Part shown: positions 7,741 through 13,057 of the stretch, in pieces
Position numbering within the stretch: position 1 is the first letter of the stretch
Layout of the letters: each line of letters begins with the position of its first letter
NCBI GenBank assembly: GCA_037439685.1
Contig: JBBIVO010000030.1
Span: forward strand, 1-19,925
Length of the DNA stretch: 19,925 nucleotides
Direction of reading: 5' to 3'
DNA from: JAGTRB01 sp037439685
GTDB lineage: Archaea; Thermoproteota; Bathyarchaeia; TCS64
Program-made: the position numbers and the translations under genes
Notes under the pieces: generated by a model
Seen by the model: only the letters and a program-made list of their open reading frames with translations
Databases searched by the model: none
Told to the model about the DNA's origin: nothing

Positions 7741-8155
7741 TTATGGTTGCATGAGCCATCAAATAGATTGTCTCGCCTAGATTTACTCCGCCATCTATGT
7801 CTGCCAGCGGTATTATATATAGGTCTAGGGCAGAGTATGGCGCGAGTGTGTGGCTGTATGTCCACCGCCCCGGCGCTCTCCAGCTAAGCGGGCTCTTGGA
7901 TACTTCAAGGTGTGATTCGCACATTAGATAATTCGGATAGCTTTCTGTGTCTATCTCGAAGGGCACGTAAAGATTCAGGTCGTCATTCCAAACCTTAATT
8001 AGTCCTATGGGGATCTCGGTTGAGCCCATCACAAAGGGGACAGGGAAAGGCGACTCAATAGAATGAGCCATAACAATTGGTGCAGGGACCAAAGTCATCA
8101 ATGCTAACAGAGTTAGGCAAAACACCCTTGAAAGTTTAATCCTCATATTCATCAT
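7736..8155 (-). CDS. Surface DUF11-repeat protein, N-terminal fragment with signal peptide
   Basis: The 139-codon frame has a Sec-type signal peptide: basic start MRIKLSR, hydrophobic core CLTLLALMTLVPAP, likely cleavage after VMA around residue 30. The following domain (WNDDLNLYVPFEID..., ending NLGETIYLMAHATI) resembles no catalytic family I recognise. Ending in IYLMAHA followed by a short linker and repeats is common in archaeal surface proteins. The frame stops at TAG 7736-7738, but the continuation in the next frame (YSEGIHIGGAYGLYFKG, directly downstream) is plainly protein-like, so this is not a complete protein. Start choices are ATG 8155, 8152 or 8146; the third gives the best signal peptide. 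A weak TATA-like CTTTAGAAA lies about 25 nt upstream (8176-8184). Confidence 0.7.
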   Translation of the reverse strand: MMNMRIKLSRVFCLTLLALMTLVPAPIVMAHSIESPFPVPFVMGSTEIPIGLIKVWNDDLNLYVPFEIDTESYPNYLMCESHLEVSKSPLSWRAPGRWTYSHTLAPYSALDLYIIPLADIDGGVNLGETIYLMAHATII

Positions 8156-8292
8156 CTCGGTGCTAATAGTTTGGCTTTCTAAAGTTAATCGCGCCTAAAA
8201 TCCGCATCCCCTAGAAGGTAAGTATATTTCGCCGATTTTCATCATGTCATAAATTTTAAGAACGCAAAATATAGGGATTCCTTAAAAATTAG

Positions 8293-8367
8293 CGGGCCCG
8301 GTGGGATTCGAACCCACGACCTCAGACTTAGGAGGTCTGCGCCCTATCCTGGCTGGGCAACGGGCCC
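8293..8367 (-). tRNA. tRNA-Arg (anticodon CCT)
   Basis: A complete 75-nt cloverleaf is visible. Acceptor GGGCCCG/CGGGCCC, D stem GCCC/GGGC, anticodon stem CAGAC/GTCTG with loop CTCCTAA (anticodon CCT, reads AGG), five-base variable region AGGTC, T arm GTGGG-TTCGAAT-CCCAC, discriminator G. There is no intron and no encoded CCA (CT follows). AGG is a dominant arginine codon in the neighbouring genes. A TATA-like AAGTTAAAAACC lies about 28 nt upstream (8389-8400), and a T-rich ATTTTTAAGG downstream of the 3' end may terminate it. The 3' end faces the AT-rich surface-protein region. Confidence 0.96.
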
Positions 8368-8388
8368 CCTAATGAATGGTATTCAACA

Positions 8389-8400
8389 GGTTTTTAACTT
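8389..8400 (-). promoter_or_regulatory. TATA box of tRNA-Arg
   Basis: The minus strand reads AAGTTAAAAACC, centred about 28 bp upstream of the mature 5' end at 8367. This is the spacing at which transcription would begin at or just before the tRNA. Confidence 0.45.
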
Positions 8401-8520
8401 ATTCGGAGGCGTGCCTCGTGGGATGTAGCCCCTTCGACTCCTCGCGATGAGGCGCAGATGACCCTTTCATCATGGAGAATCTAGCGGGCCTTCTTGACCA
8501 TCCCTCCGGGCTTGGAATGG

Positions 8521-8527
8521 TTTAAAG
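8521..8527 (+). promoter_or_regulatory. TATA box of tRNA-Leu
   Basis: TTTAAAG lies about 42 bp before the tRNA 5' end at 8566. A start about 25 bp downstream would give a leader of about 19 nt, to be removed by RNase P. Confidence 0.5.
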
Positions 8528-8565
8528 ATACCTTTTTGAGCATCCCGTCACATCTTTCACTATTA

Positions 8566-8672
8566 GCGGGGGTTCCCGAGACTGGCCAAAGGGGCGAGAC
8601 TTAAGATCAGGGGCTCGGGAAGAGATCTCGTGGCTTAGGCCTTCGTGGGTTCGAGTCCCACCCCCCGCACCA
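8566..8672 (+). tRNA. tRNA-Leu (anticodon TAA) with a 19-nt intron
   Basis: Acceptor GCGGGGG/CCCCCGC, D stem CCC/GGG with loop GAGACTGGCCAAA, anticodon stem CGAGA/TCTCG with mature loop CTTAAGA (anticodon TAA at 8602-8604, reads UUA), class II variable arm with GGC/GCC stem, T arm GTGGG-TTCGAGT-CCCAC, discriminator A at 8669. Removing 8606-8624 gives an 85-nt mature molecule. CCA at 8670-8672 appears encoded, though it may be chance. The class II variable arm and the D-loop pattern fit leucine and exclude other TAA readings. T-rich ATTTTC follows the gene. Confidence 0.95.
8606..8624 (+). other. tRNA-Leu intron at canonical position 37/38
   Basis: The 19-nt intron ATCAGGGGCTCGGGAAGAG interrupts the anticodon loop just after purine 37. 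Flanking AGATC and GATCT can pair to form the helix of a bulge-helix-bulge substrate for the archaeal splicing endonuclease. The boundaries can slide by a few bases without changing the mature RNA, because the flanking bases repeat. Confidence 0.85.
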
Positions 8673-8781
8673 TTTTCAATGTAGGAAAGGGCCCCCCTTA
8701 TCTAAATAACCTAAATTAGTGAATATTCGTGTTTGATTATCTGACATGATGCTAATTTTAAGGATGAAATAAATGTGGGTA

Positions 8782-9162
8782 TTATTCAATTCCGAATCTT
8801 TTAGTTATCTTAACTATTAGGAAGACTGTGAAGGCCACTAGGAGGAAGGTTATTAAGGCGCCCGTGAAGTGTCCGATTCGGAAGGGGCCTAGAACAAGAT
8901 GCTCCCATTCTATGCCTGGGAGGATTAGCGTTATTATCGGCATGATGAGGTCGTTCACGAGGGCTTGAACGAGCGTGCCCAGATATAAGCCTAGGATGAA
9001 GGCCACGGCCATTCCCATAACCTTGTACTTGGATATGAAGTCGAGAAACTCGTTCCAGAGGCCCTTTGGTTGAGGGGGTGGTGGAGGCGCTGGTTTGGGT
9101 TCAAGTAAGGCCTTTATCTCCTTCAATACCTCAAGTATCTCCACATCTCTGGATCTGGACAA
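8782..9162 (-). CDS. mscL: MscL-type large-conductance mechanosensitive channel with N-terminal proline-rich extension
   Basis: Residues 36-119 match MscL: amphipathic start WNEFLDFISKYKVMG, TM1 with AVAFILGLYLGTLVQALVNDLIMPII (about 49-77), a short external loop and TM2 (about 97-119). MscL pentamers open under membrane tension to release solutes during osmotic downshift. Two features are odd. About 35 residues precede the core: a probable amphipathic helix (VEILEVLKEIKALL) followed by EPKPAPPPPPQPKG. The protein also ends almost directly after TM2 (KRFGIE), so the usual C-terminal cytoplasmic helix is missing. TTG 9162 is preceded by GAGGTGG at 9169-9175 with 6-nt spacing, which supports this start. 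A TATA box GCTTATAAAG lies at 9204-9213. The gene is convergent with tRNA-Leu. Confidence 0.9.
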   Translation of the reverse strand: MSRSRDVEILEVLKEIKALLEPKPAPPPPPQPKGLWNEFLDFISKYKVMGMAVAFILGLYLGTLVQALVNDLIMPIITLILPGIEWEHLVLGPFRIGHFTGALITFLLVAFTVFLIVKITKRFGIE

Positions 9163-9168
9163 CCCTAA

Positions 9169-9175
9169 CCACCTC
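9169..9175 (-). promoter_or_regulatory. Shine-Dalgarno sequence supporting the TTG start of mscL
   Basis: The minus strand reads GAGGTGG with six bases between it and TTG 9162. With the TATA box at 9204-9213 this gives a leadered transcript, unlike most genes here, and supports the long N-terminal extension being translated. Confidence 0.6.
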
Positions 9176-9278
9176 TGTAGTCGATTGAATGTTATTATTC
9201 GACCTTTATAAGCTTACTCAATATAGCGAGCTAGAACTCTTATCATCCAATAGCTGTTGTTCTGATGGGTTGATGTCC

Positions 9279-10220
9279 TCAGATCCCCTTATCTTGAAAT
9301 ATGGATAGGGGTAGGTGGGCCGAGACTATCCAGTTGGGCTTGTCCACCACCTCGACTATCTTCAGATCCACGACGATGCTGCATAGGATGTAGGCCTCCC
9401 AGCGCTCCATCCTCCACCTCTCGGCTATGAGGTTCACCATCCGGCGCACCGCGTCTTGGGAGGCCCTTAGGAGGTCTGGGCCTATCCCCATGGTCGCGTG
9501 GTATCCAGCCGCCCCCAGCTCACATCTACGTGGAGGGGTGAGATACTGGGGGGCATCTAGGTTCACCCTCTTCCTTAGGTTGAATCTCAGGCTGAGGTGC
9601 ATTGGGGCCTCTATGGCCGTGACGCAGACCTCTCCATCCCCCTGGGCTGCGTGGGGGTCTCCGACGGAGAATAGGCCTCCATCCACCCATACTGGAAGGA
9701 GGAGCTTTGATCCCCTCGTGAGGTGCTTGATGTCCATGTTGCCTCCATGGAACCCAGGGGGCATCACCGCCCGCCTCCCGGCCTCCCTCGGGGCCACGCC
9801 CATCGTCCCGCAGAAGGGATCCAGCGGGATCCTTATATCCTCCCTGAAGTAGGTGTGGTCCCCGTGGGATAGGTCCCAGATCTTGAGCCTTGGCTCCCTG
9901 AACTCCTCCTCTAGGAGGCCGAAGCCTGGGATTATGGCGGACCATCCCCAGGGTCCGGGGTGGATGTCTAGGACCTCCACCTCGAGGGCGTCTCCCACCT
10001 CCGCCCCCTCCACATAGACCGGCCCAGCGAGGGGGTAGACCCTACTCCAATCTATCCTCCTTAAGGCCTCGGGGGTGGATGTCGGCCCTATCTGGCCGTC
10101 CGAGACCTCCCTCAGCTCATATGATACGGTGTCCCCTGGAGATATTCGAATTACGGGTTCAAGGTCCCTATCCCAGGTATAGTGAACCCTATCCTCGGGG
10201 AATATGTGTAATGTCATCAT
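9279..10220 (-). CDS. Acetamidase/formamidase family amidohydrolase
   Basis: The 313-residue protein has the length and motifs of the FmdA/AmdA family: GGNMDIKHL at 159-167, LLLPVWVDGGLFSVGDPHAAQGDGEVC at about 173-199, and TAIE just after. The family hydrolyses short-chain amides (formamide, acetamide) to the acid and ammonia and acts in the cytosol. Which amide is used here cannot be read from the sequence. It has no signal peptide and no urea or amide transporter beside it, and appears monocistronic. The start is ATG 10220 (ATG 10217 is equivalent), with a CTTAAG element about 20 nt upstream suggesting a very short leader. The family signature GDPHAAQGDGEV is complete, so the enzyme should be active. 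Confidence 0.92.
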   Translation of the reverse strand: MMTLHIFPEDRVHYTWDRDLEPVIRISPGDTVSYELREVSDGQIGPTSTPEALRRIDWSRVYPLAGPVYVEGAEVGDALEVEVLDIHPGPWGWSAIIPGFGLLEEEFREPRLKIWDLSHGDHTYFREDIRIPLDPFCGTMGVAPREAGRRAVMPPGFHGGNMDIKHLTRGSKLLLPVWVDGGLFSVGDPHAAQGDGEVCVTAIEAPMHLSLRFNLRKRVNLDAPQYLTPPRRCELGAAGYHATMGIGPDLLRASQDAVRRMVNLIAERWRMERWEAYILCSIVVDLKIVEVVDKPNWIVSAHLPLSIFQDKGI

Positions 10221-10326
10221 ATCATCCTGAAGGCATATGAAGCTTAAGCGTATCGGGTTCTTCGGGTGTATTTATCTGCCTGGGGGGTTGGAGGAGGCCC
10301 TTGAGGGGCTGTGTGGGGCTCACCGC

Positions 10327-11367
10327 CTACCCCCTCTCGGCTATGATGATCTCAACCTTGATATCTCCGTGGAGGACTGAGCGCTTATGGGTGATGGTGA
10401 GGCCTGCATCTCTCAGGGCCTCCTCCATCACCCTGCTTCTGAGGGTTAAGACCACCAGCCTTCCAGCCGCCCTCATGGCCTTCTGGGCCTCTCTGGCGAA
10501 GGCCCTGTAGAGGCTTCCTATGCTTCCCCTGGGCTCCATCCTCACCCCATATGGGGGGTTGGTGACGATGATGTCGATCCCCCTCACGATCCTTGAGAGG
10601 GCTCTGCAGTCCCCTCTGATGAGGGTTACCAGGCCTCCCACCCCTGCCGCCTCAGAGTTTATGCGGGCGCCCCTGATGAACTCCTCTTCGATGTCTAGGC
10701 CATATATCTTGAGCCTGTCCCCCATGTATAGGGCCGCTTCTATGGGGATGGTCCCGCCACCGCACATGGGGTCTACGAGGGTCTCTCCCGCCTCTGGTCG
10801 AGCCAGCCTGATCATGGCGTAGGCTATGGTGGGCTTCAGAGCCGCCGGATGCTCATAGAGCCTATATCCCCTCCTGTGGAGGGATTCCCTGGTCATAGAG
10901 GCCCCTATGAGGCATCTATCCCTGATGACGTCTACCCGGATCTCGACGTCGAAGTTCTCCAGGTCGACCCTGTTCCCATATCTGTCGACAACGGCCTGTC
11001 CGGCAACCCTCTGGACGTCGAGGGAGGTGAAGTCATGCACGCCGATCCTCTCCGTTGTTATCCTGAATTTGGCCTCTCTAGGCAGGATGGGGGAGAGGTC
11101 GGAATCCTTAACCTCCTCATAGATGAGGGTTAATGGGTCTCCACCGAGATCCAGCTGGAAGGATCTGAGCCCCCTCATGACGTGATGGATCGGCCTCATC
11201 GAGTATATCCTGGATAGGCTCTCCTCTGGTACCTCGGCCAAGACCCTCCCCTCCACCCCGTGCGGGCACCTCTCCACGGCGATCTCTCCGAAGCCTTCCC
11301 TGAGCTCGAGCTCGACGATATCCTCTATTCCGGGGGGGCATGTGAGGATGAGGGGTATCAGCCCCAT
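10327..11367 (-). CDS. THUMP-domain tRNA guanine-N2 methyltransferase (Trm14/TrmN-like)
   Basis: The 346-residue protein has an N-terminal ferredoxin-like/THUMP module (about 1-160) and a C-terminal Rossmann methyltransferase. Motif I is VDPMCGGGTIPIEAA (about 198-211), the acidic SAM-ribose residue lies in YGLDIEEEF, and motif IV is NPPYG at 270-274, the N-methyltransferase signature. EHPAALKPTIAYAM (about 172-185) is typical of the Trm14/TrmN and RlmL group. In characterised archaeal and bacterial Trm14/TrmN the product is m2G6 in tRNA; Trm-G10 enzymes are the nearest alternative. The start is ATG 11367. A TATA box CTTTAAACG 26-33 bp upstream implies a leaderless transcript, so the gene has its own promoter although it lies 55 bp behind the rubredoxin-domain gene. 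Confidence 0.88.
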   Translation of the reverse strand: MGLIPLILTCPPGIEDIVELELREGFGEIAVERCPHGVEGRVLAEVPEESLSRIYSMRPIHHVMRGLRSFQLDLGGDPLTLIYEEVKDSDLSPILPREAKFRITTERIGVHDFTSLDVQRVAGQAVVDRYGNRVDLENFDVEIRVDVIRDRCLIGASMTRESLHRRGYRLYEHPAALKPTIAYAMIRLARPEAGETLVDPMCGGGTIPIEAALYMGDRLKIYGLDIEEEFIRGARINSEAAGVGGLVTLIRGDCRALSRIVRGIDIIVTNPPYGVRMEPRGSIGSLYRAFAREAQKAMRAAGRLVVLTLRSRVMEEALRDAGLTITHKRSVLHGDIKVEIIIAERG

Positions 11368-11391
11368 ATCATGAGGACAAAAATGGGGTCT

Positions 11392-11400
11392 CGTTTAAAG
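11392..11400 (-). promoter_or_regulatory. TATA box of the Trm14-like gene
   Basis: The minus strand reads CTTTAAACG, about 29 bp before ATG 11367. This indicates a leaderless message and an independent promoter inside the short gap after the rubredoxin-domain gene. Confidence 0.55.
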
Positions 11401-11422
11401 GATGCCTCGAGGCCTCCTGAGC

Positions 11423-11752
11423 CTATCCCCACTTGCCCTTCCCAACATGGGCCTGCAACTCTGCCCTGCTCCTCCCCTTCAATATCTGAGCGGTCTCAAG
11501 GGCCTGCCTGAATATCTCCGCGCATCTCGGGTCAAGGTTCTCCCCGATACCCTCCTTCGCCGCCCCCTCCACATCCTCTAAGAGGATGAGGAGCTTTAGG
11601 TGGAGCCGGTTTGTCCTCCTCGAGCGCTCTATGAGCTGGGCCTTATCCTCGGGGAGCCCCTCAAACCTCTCCCTCGGGGCTCCACAGTTTGGGCACCTAT
11701 CTGGGGGTGCCTCCCCCTCGTGGATGTAGCCGCACGCCGTACATCTCCACAT
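11423..11752 (-). CDS. Small rubredoxin-like domain protein with helical C-terminus
   Basis: From ATG 11752 the product is 109 residues. It starts MWRCTACGYIHEGEAP and has C4/C7 and C20/C23 in C-x2-C pairs like the rubredoxin-type domain at the end of rubrerythrin (GYIHEGEAPPDRCPNCGAPRERFE). The remaining 75 residues are charged and probably helical (LHLKLLILLEDVEGAAKEG) and have no diiron glutamate motif. The open frame extends 20 codons upstream but would overlap the rubrerythrin gene. GGAGGGGGG sits about 7 nt before ATG 11752, which decides the start. It lies 14 nt after the rubrerythrin stop, so the two are co-transcribed, and an electron-transfer partner role is plausible but inferred. 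The iron site could alternatively hold zinc. Confidence 0.8.
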   Translation of the reverse strand: MWRCTACGYIHEGEAPPDRCPNCGAPRERFEGLPEDKAQLIERSRRTNRLHLKLLILLEDVEGAAKEGIGENLDPRCAEIFRQALETAQILKGRSRAELQAHVGKGKWG

Positions 11753-11766
11753 CGTTCTCCCCCCTC

Positions 11767-12270
11767 CTAGAACTCCCTGAACCTCTCCCTTATTGCCCCG
11801 CATACGGGGCATCTGCCCGGTGCCTCCCCCTCAGCTGTGTAGCCGCAGACCTCGCAGATATATATGGCTCCTATCCTCAGGTCCTCCCCCCTCTCAACGG
11901 CCTGTTTAGCCCTCATATACATGCCGGCGTGGATCCTCTCCGCCTGTAGAGCCCAGTTCATCGACCTCTGGGCCTCCCTCTCCCCCTGCATCTCCGCAAC
12001 GGCATGATAGGCTGGGTACATCTCCTCAACCTCGTAGGTCTCCCCATCTATCGCGACCTGGAGGTTCTGGGAGGATAGGCGCATCATCCCCAGGGCGGTG
12101 TAGTGGTTTCTGGCGTGGACCAGCTCCGCGTATGCTATGGCCCTGAAGAGCCTGGACACGTTCCTGTAGCCCTCCATCTCCGCCCTCTCCGAGAAGAGGA
12201 GATACTTCATGTGGGCTTGGCTCTCCCCTGAGAAGGCGCCCTTAAGGTTTTCCTCGGTCATCCTCCTCAT
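11767..12270 (-). CDS. Rubrerythrin
   Basis: The 167-residue protein has a four-helix ferritin-like diiron domain followed by a C-terminal rubredoxin domain. Candidate diiron ligands are E16 in SGESQAHMKY, E49 with H52 in YAELVHARNH, E93 in HAVAEMQGE, and E111 with H114 in AERIHAG. The Fe(SCys)4 cysteines are C139, C142, C154 and C157. Rubrerythrins reduce hydrogen peroxide in anaerobes using NAD(P)H-derived electrons via rubredoxin-type carriers, so an anaerobic or microaerophilic, oxygen-exposed lifestyle is suggested. ATG 12270 is preceded by GGAGAGGG at about 6 nt, so this start is preferred over ATG 12261. The TATA-like TTTTTATAA at 12311-12319 would give a leader of about 18 nt. It is divergent from the Lrp-type regulator gene, whose control of it is plausible. 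Confidence 0.95.
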   Translation of the reverse strand: MRRMTEENLKGAFSGESQAHMKYLLFSERAEMEGYRNVSRLFRAIAYAELVHARNHYTALGMMRLSSQNLQVAIDGETYEVEEMYPAYHAVAEMQGEREAQRSMNWALQAERIHAGMYMRAKQAVERGEDLRIGAIYICEVCGYTAEGEAPGRCPVCGAIRERFREF

Positions 12271-12330
12271 CTAAACCCTCTCCATCCGAGAAACGGATTA
12301 AATGATGTTATTATAAAAATTTTTTGTCCG

Positions 12331-12356
12331 AAAATCGTATAAGGATCAACGATTTT
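12331..12356. promoter_or_regulatory. Perfect 8-bp inverted repeat at the Lrp promoter, candidate operator
   Basis: AAAATCGT (12331-12338) and ACGATTTT (12349-12356) are exact inverted repeats with a 10-bp spacer, giving centres one helical turn and a half apart. The right arm runs into the TATA box TTTTATAT of the regulator gene, and the left arm is just upstream of the rubrerythrin TATA region. Archaeal Lrp proteins often repress themselves by covering the TATA box, so autoregulation is likely but inferred. Confidence 0.55.
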
Positions 12357-12360
12357 ATAT
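12353..12360 (+). promoter_or_regulatory. TATA box of the Lrp/AsnC regulator gene
   Basis: TTTTATAT is centred about 25 bp before ATG 12382. This suggests a nearly leaderless transcript, and it overlaps the right arm of the inverted repeat. Confidence 0.55.
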
Positions 12361-12381
12361 GGGGATCGGATGTGATGGGGA

Positions 12382-12807
12382 ATGGTCGACGAGACGGACC
12401 TGAGGATCCTGAAGATCCTGGAGGCAGACTCCAGCATCCCATACACAGAGATAGCTAGGAGGCTGGGCTTAAGCGAGTCCACTGTGAGGAAGAGGGTGGC
12501 CTCCATGCTGGAGGAGGGGGTCATAAGGAGGTTCACCGTCGTCCTGGACCCCTCAAAGGTGGGATATAACACCGTGGCCATCGTGGGGATCGACGTGGAG
12601 CCGAAGCTCCTGGAGGCCGCCCAGAGGCTGGCGGAGATCCCCGAGGCGAGGTATGTCGCCACCTCCACGGGCGACCACATGATCATGACCGAGATCTGGG
12701 CTCGGGATGGGAGGGACCTATCACGGATAATCTCGGAGAGGGTTGGGAGGATCGAGGGGGTGAGGAGGATCTGCCCTTCGATAGTCCTTGAGAGGTTTAA
12801 GAACTAG
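12382..12807 (+). CDS. Lrp/AsnC family transcriptional regulator
   Basis: The 141 residues have the standard Lrp layout. An N-terminal winged helix-turn-helix (about 1-55) contains DETDLRILKILEADSS and the recognition region IARRLGLSESTVRKRVASM. A C-terminal RAM/effector domain (about 62-138) contains VGIDVEPKLLEAAQRLAEIPEARYVATSTGDHMIMTEIWARD. Lrp proteins form dimers to octamers on DNA and often sense amino acids. The ligand here is unknown. It is transcribed away from rubrerythrin across a 111-bp shared region holding an inverted repeat, so it may regulate itself and the peroxide-defence genes. It ends TAG; a GGGG/CCCC-rich stretch follows but shows no clear terminator. Confidence 0.93.
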   Translation: MVDETDLRILKILEADSSIPYTEIARRLGLSESTVRKRVASMLEEGVIRRFTVVLDPSKVGYNTVAIVGIDVEPKLLEAAQRLAEIPEARYVATSTGDHMIMTEIWARDGRDLSRIISERVGRIEGVRRICPSIVLERFKN

Positions 12808-13057
12808 GGGCGAGGCCAACCCCCGTGAGGCATCTCCGACTCGATGCACCGTTTATGAAGGTTAGCTCCCAGGCTGAAGAGCTTTTATGATAGATGAGAT
12901 AGATAGGAGCGAGATGAAACCAAGCCGACGAACTATTTGAAATTAAAATTTTATAAAAATCTACTTCTAATCCCCCATCCAAAAGTACCTCAGTTGGAGA
13001 TATTTCCATCCATAAGCTAACCTCTTATAACCCTCGGCGGGGAATCCTCTTGATGGG
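12808..13057. other. Intergenic region upstream of sucC
   Basis: I see no gene here. An AT-rich block at about 12938-12966 (AAATTAAAATTTTATAAAAAT) could be regulatory. CTCTTATAA at 13022-13030 is the likely TATA box for sucC, about 31 bp before GTG 13058. Confidence 0.5.

Larger units (their letters stand above)
5650..8155 (-). pseudogene. Composite surface protein gene: signal peptide, five DUF11 repeats and membrane anchor, interrupted by a frameshift and an in-frame TAG
   Basis: Three consecutive minus-strand open frames (7736-8155, 6928-7740, 5650-6925) read as one protein of about 830 residues. Order: signal peptide, unique N-terminal domain of about 140 residues, five immunoglobulin-like DUF11 repeats of 115-125 residues, a short linker, one C-terminal transmembrane helix and a basic tail. 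Frames 1 and 2 join if one base is skipped at ATAATATAG (7736-7744), which removes both the TAG of frame 1 and the TAA of frame 2. Frames 2 and 3 are the same phase, separated only by TAG at 6928-6930. About 17 N-x-S/T sequons suggest a glycosylated surface protein. Possible explanations are gene decay, consensus errors or recoding. Composition is visibly more AT-rich than the flanking metabolic genes. The three parts are also listed separately. Confidence 0.75.

Noticed and set aside
6900..8155. Stop codon reassignment or pyrrolysine use explaining the in-frame TAG
   Set aside because: TAG terminates at least six normal genes in the window, and no pyl gene or methylamine methyltransferase is present. 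Read-through at one site remains possible but reassignment is unsupported.
8291..8490. Partial repeat of the tRNA-Arg end (TAGCGGGCC at 8482-8490) as an attachment site
   Set aside because: Only nine bases match, it lies on the other side of the tRNA from the AT-rich segment, and no integrase is near.
8467..8525. Possible C/D box sRNA on the minus strand (ATGATGA at about 8467-8473)
   Set aside because: The C-box-like motif has no matching D box CTGA at a suitable distance and no D'/C' pair.
12797..13009. 70-codon minus-strand ORF between the Lrp regulator and sucC with SSSAW twice
   Set aside because: It lies across intergenic AT-rich DNA and overlaps the end of the Lrp gene. The two SSSAW copies come from different codons and are not a DNA repeat.
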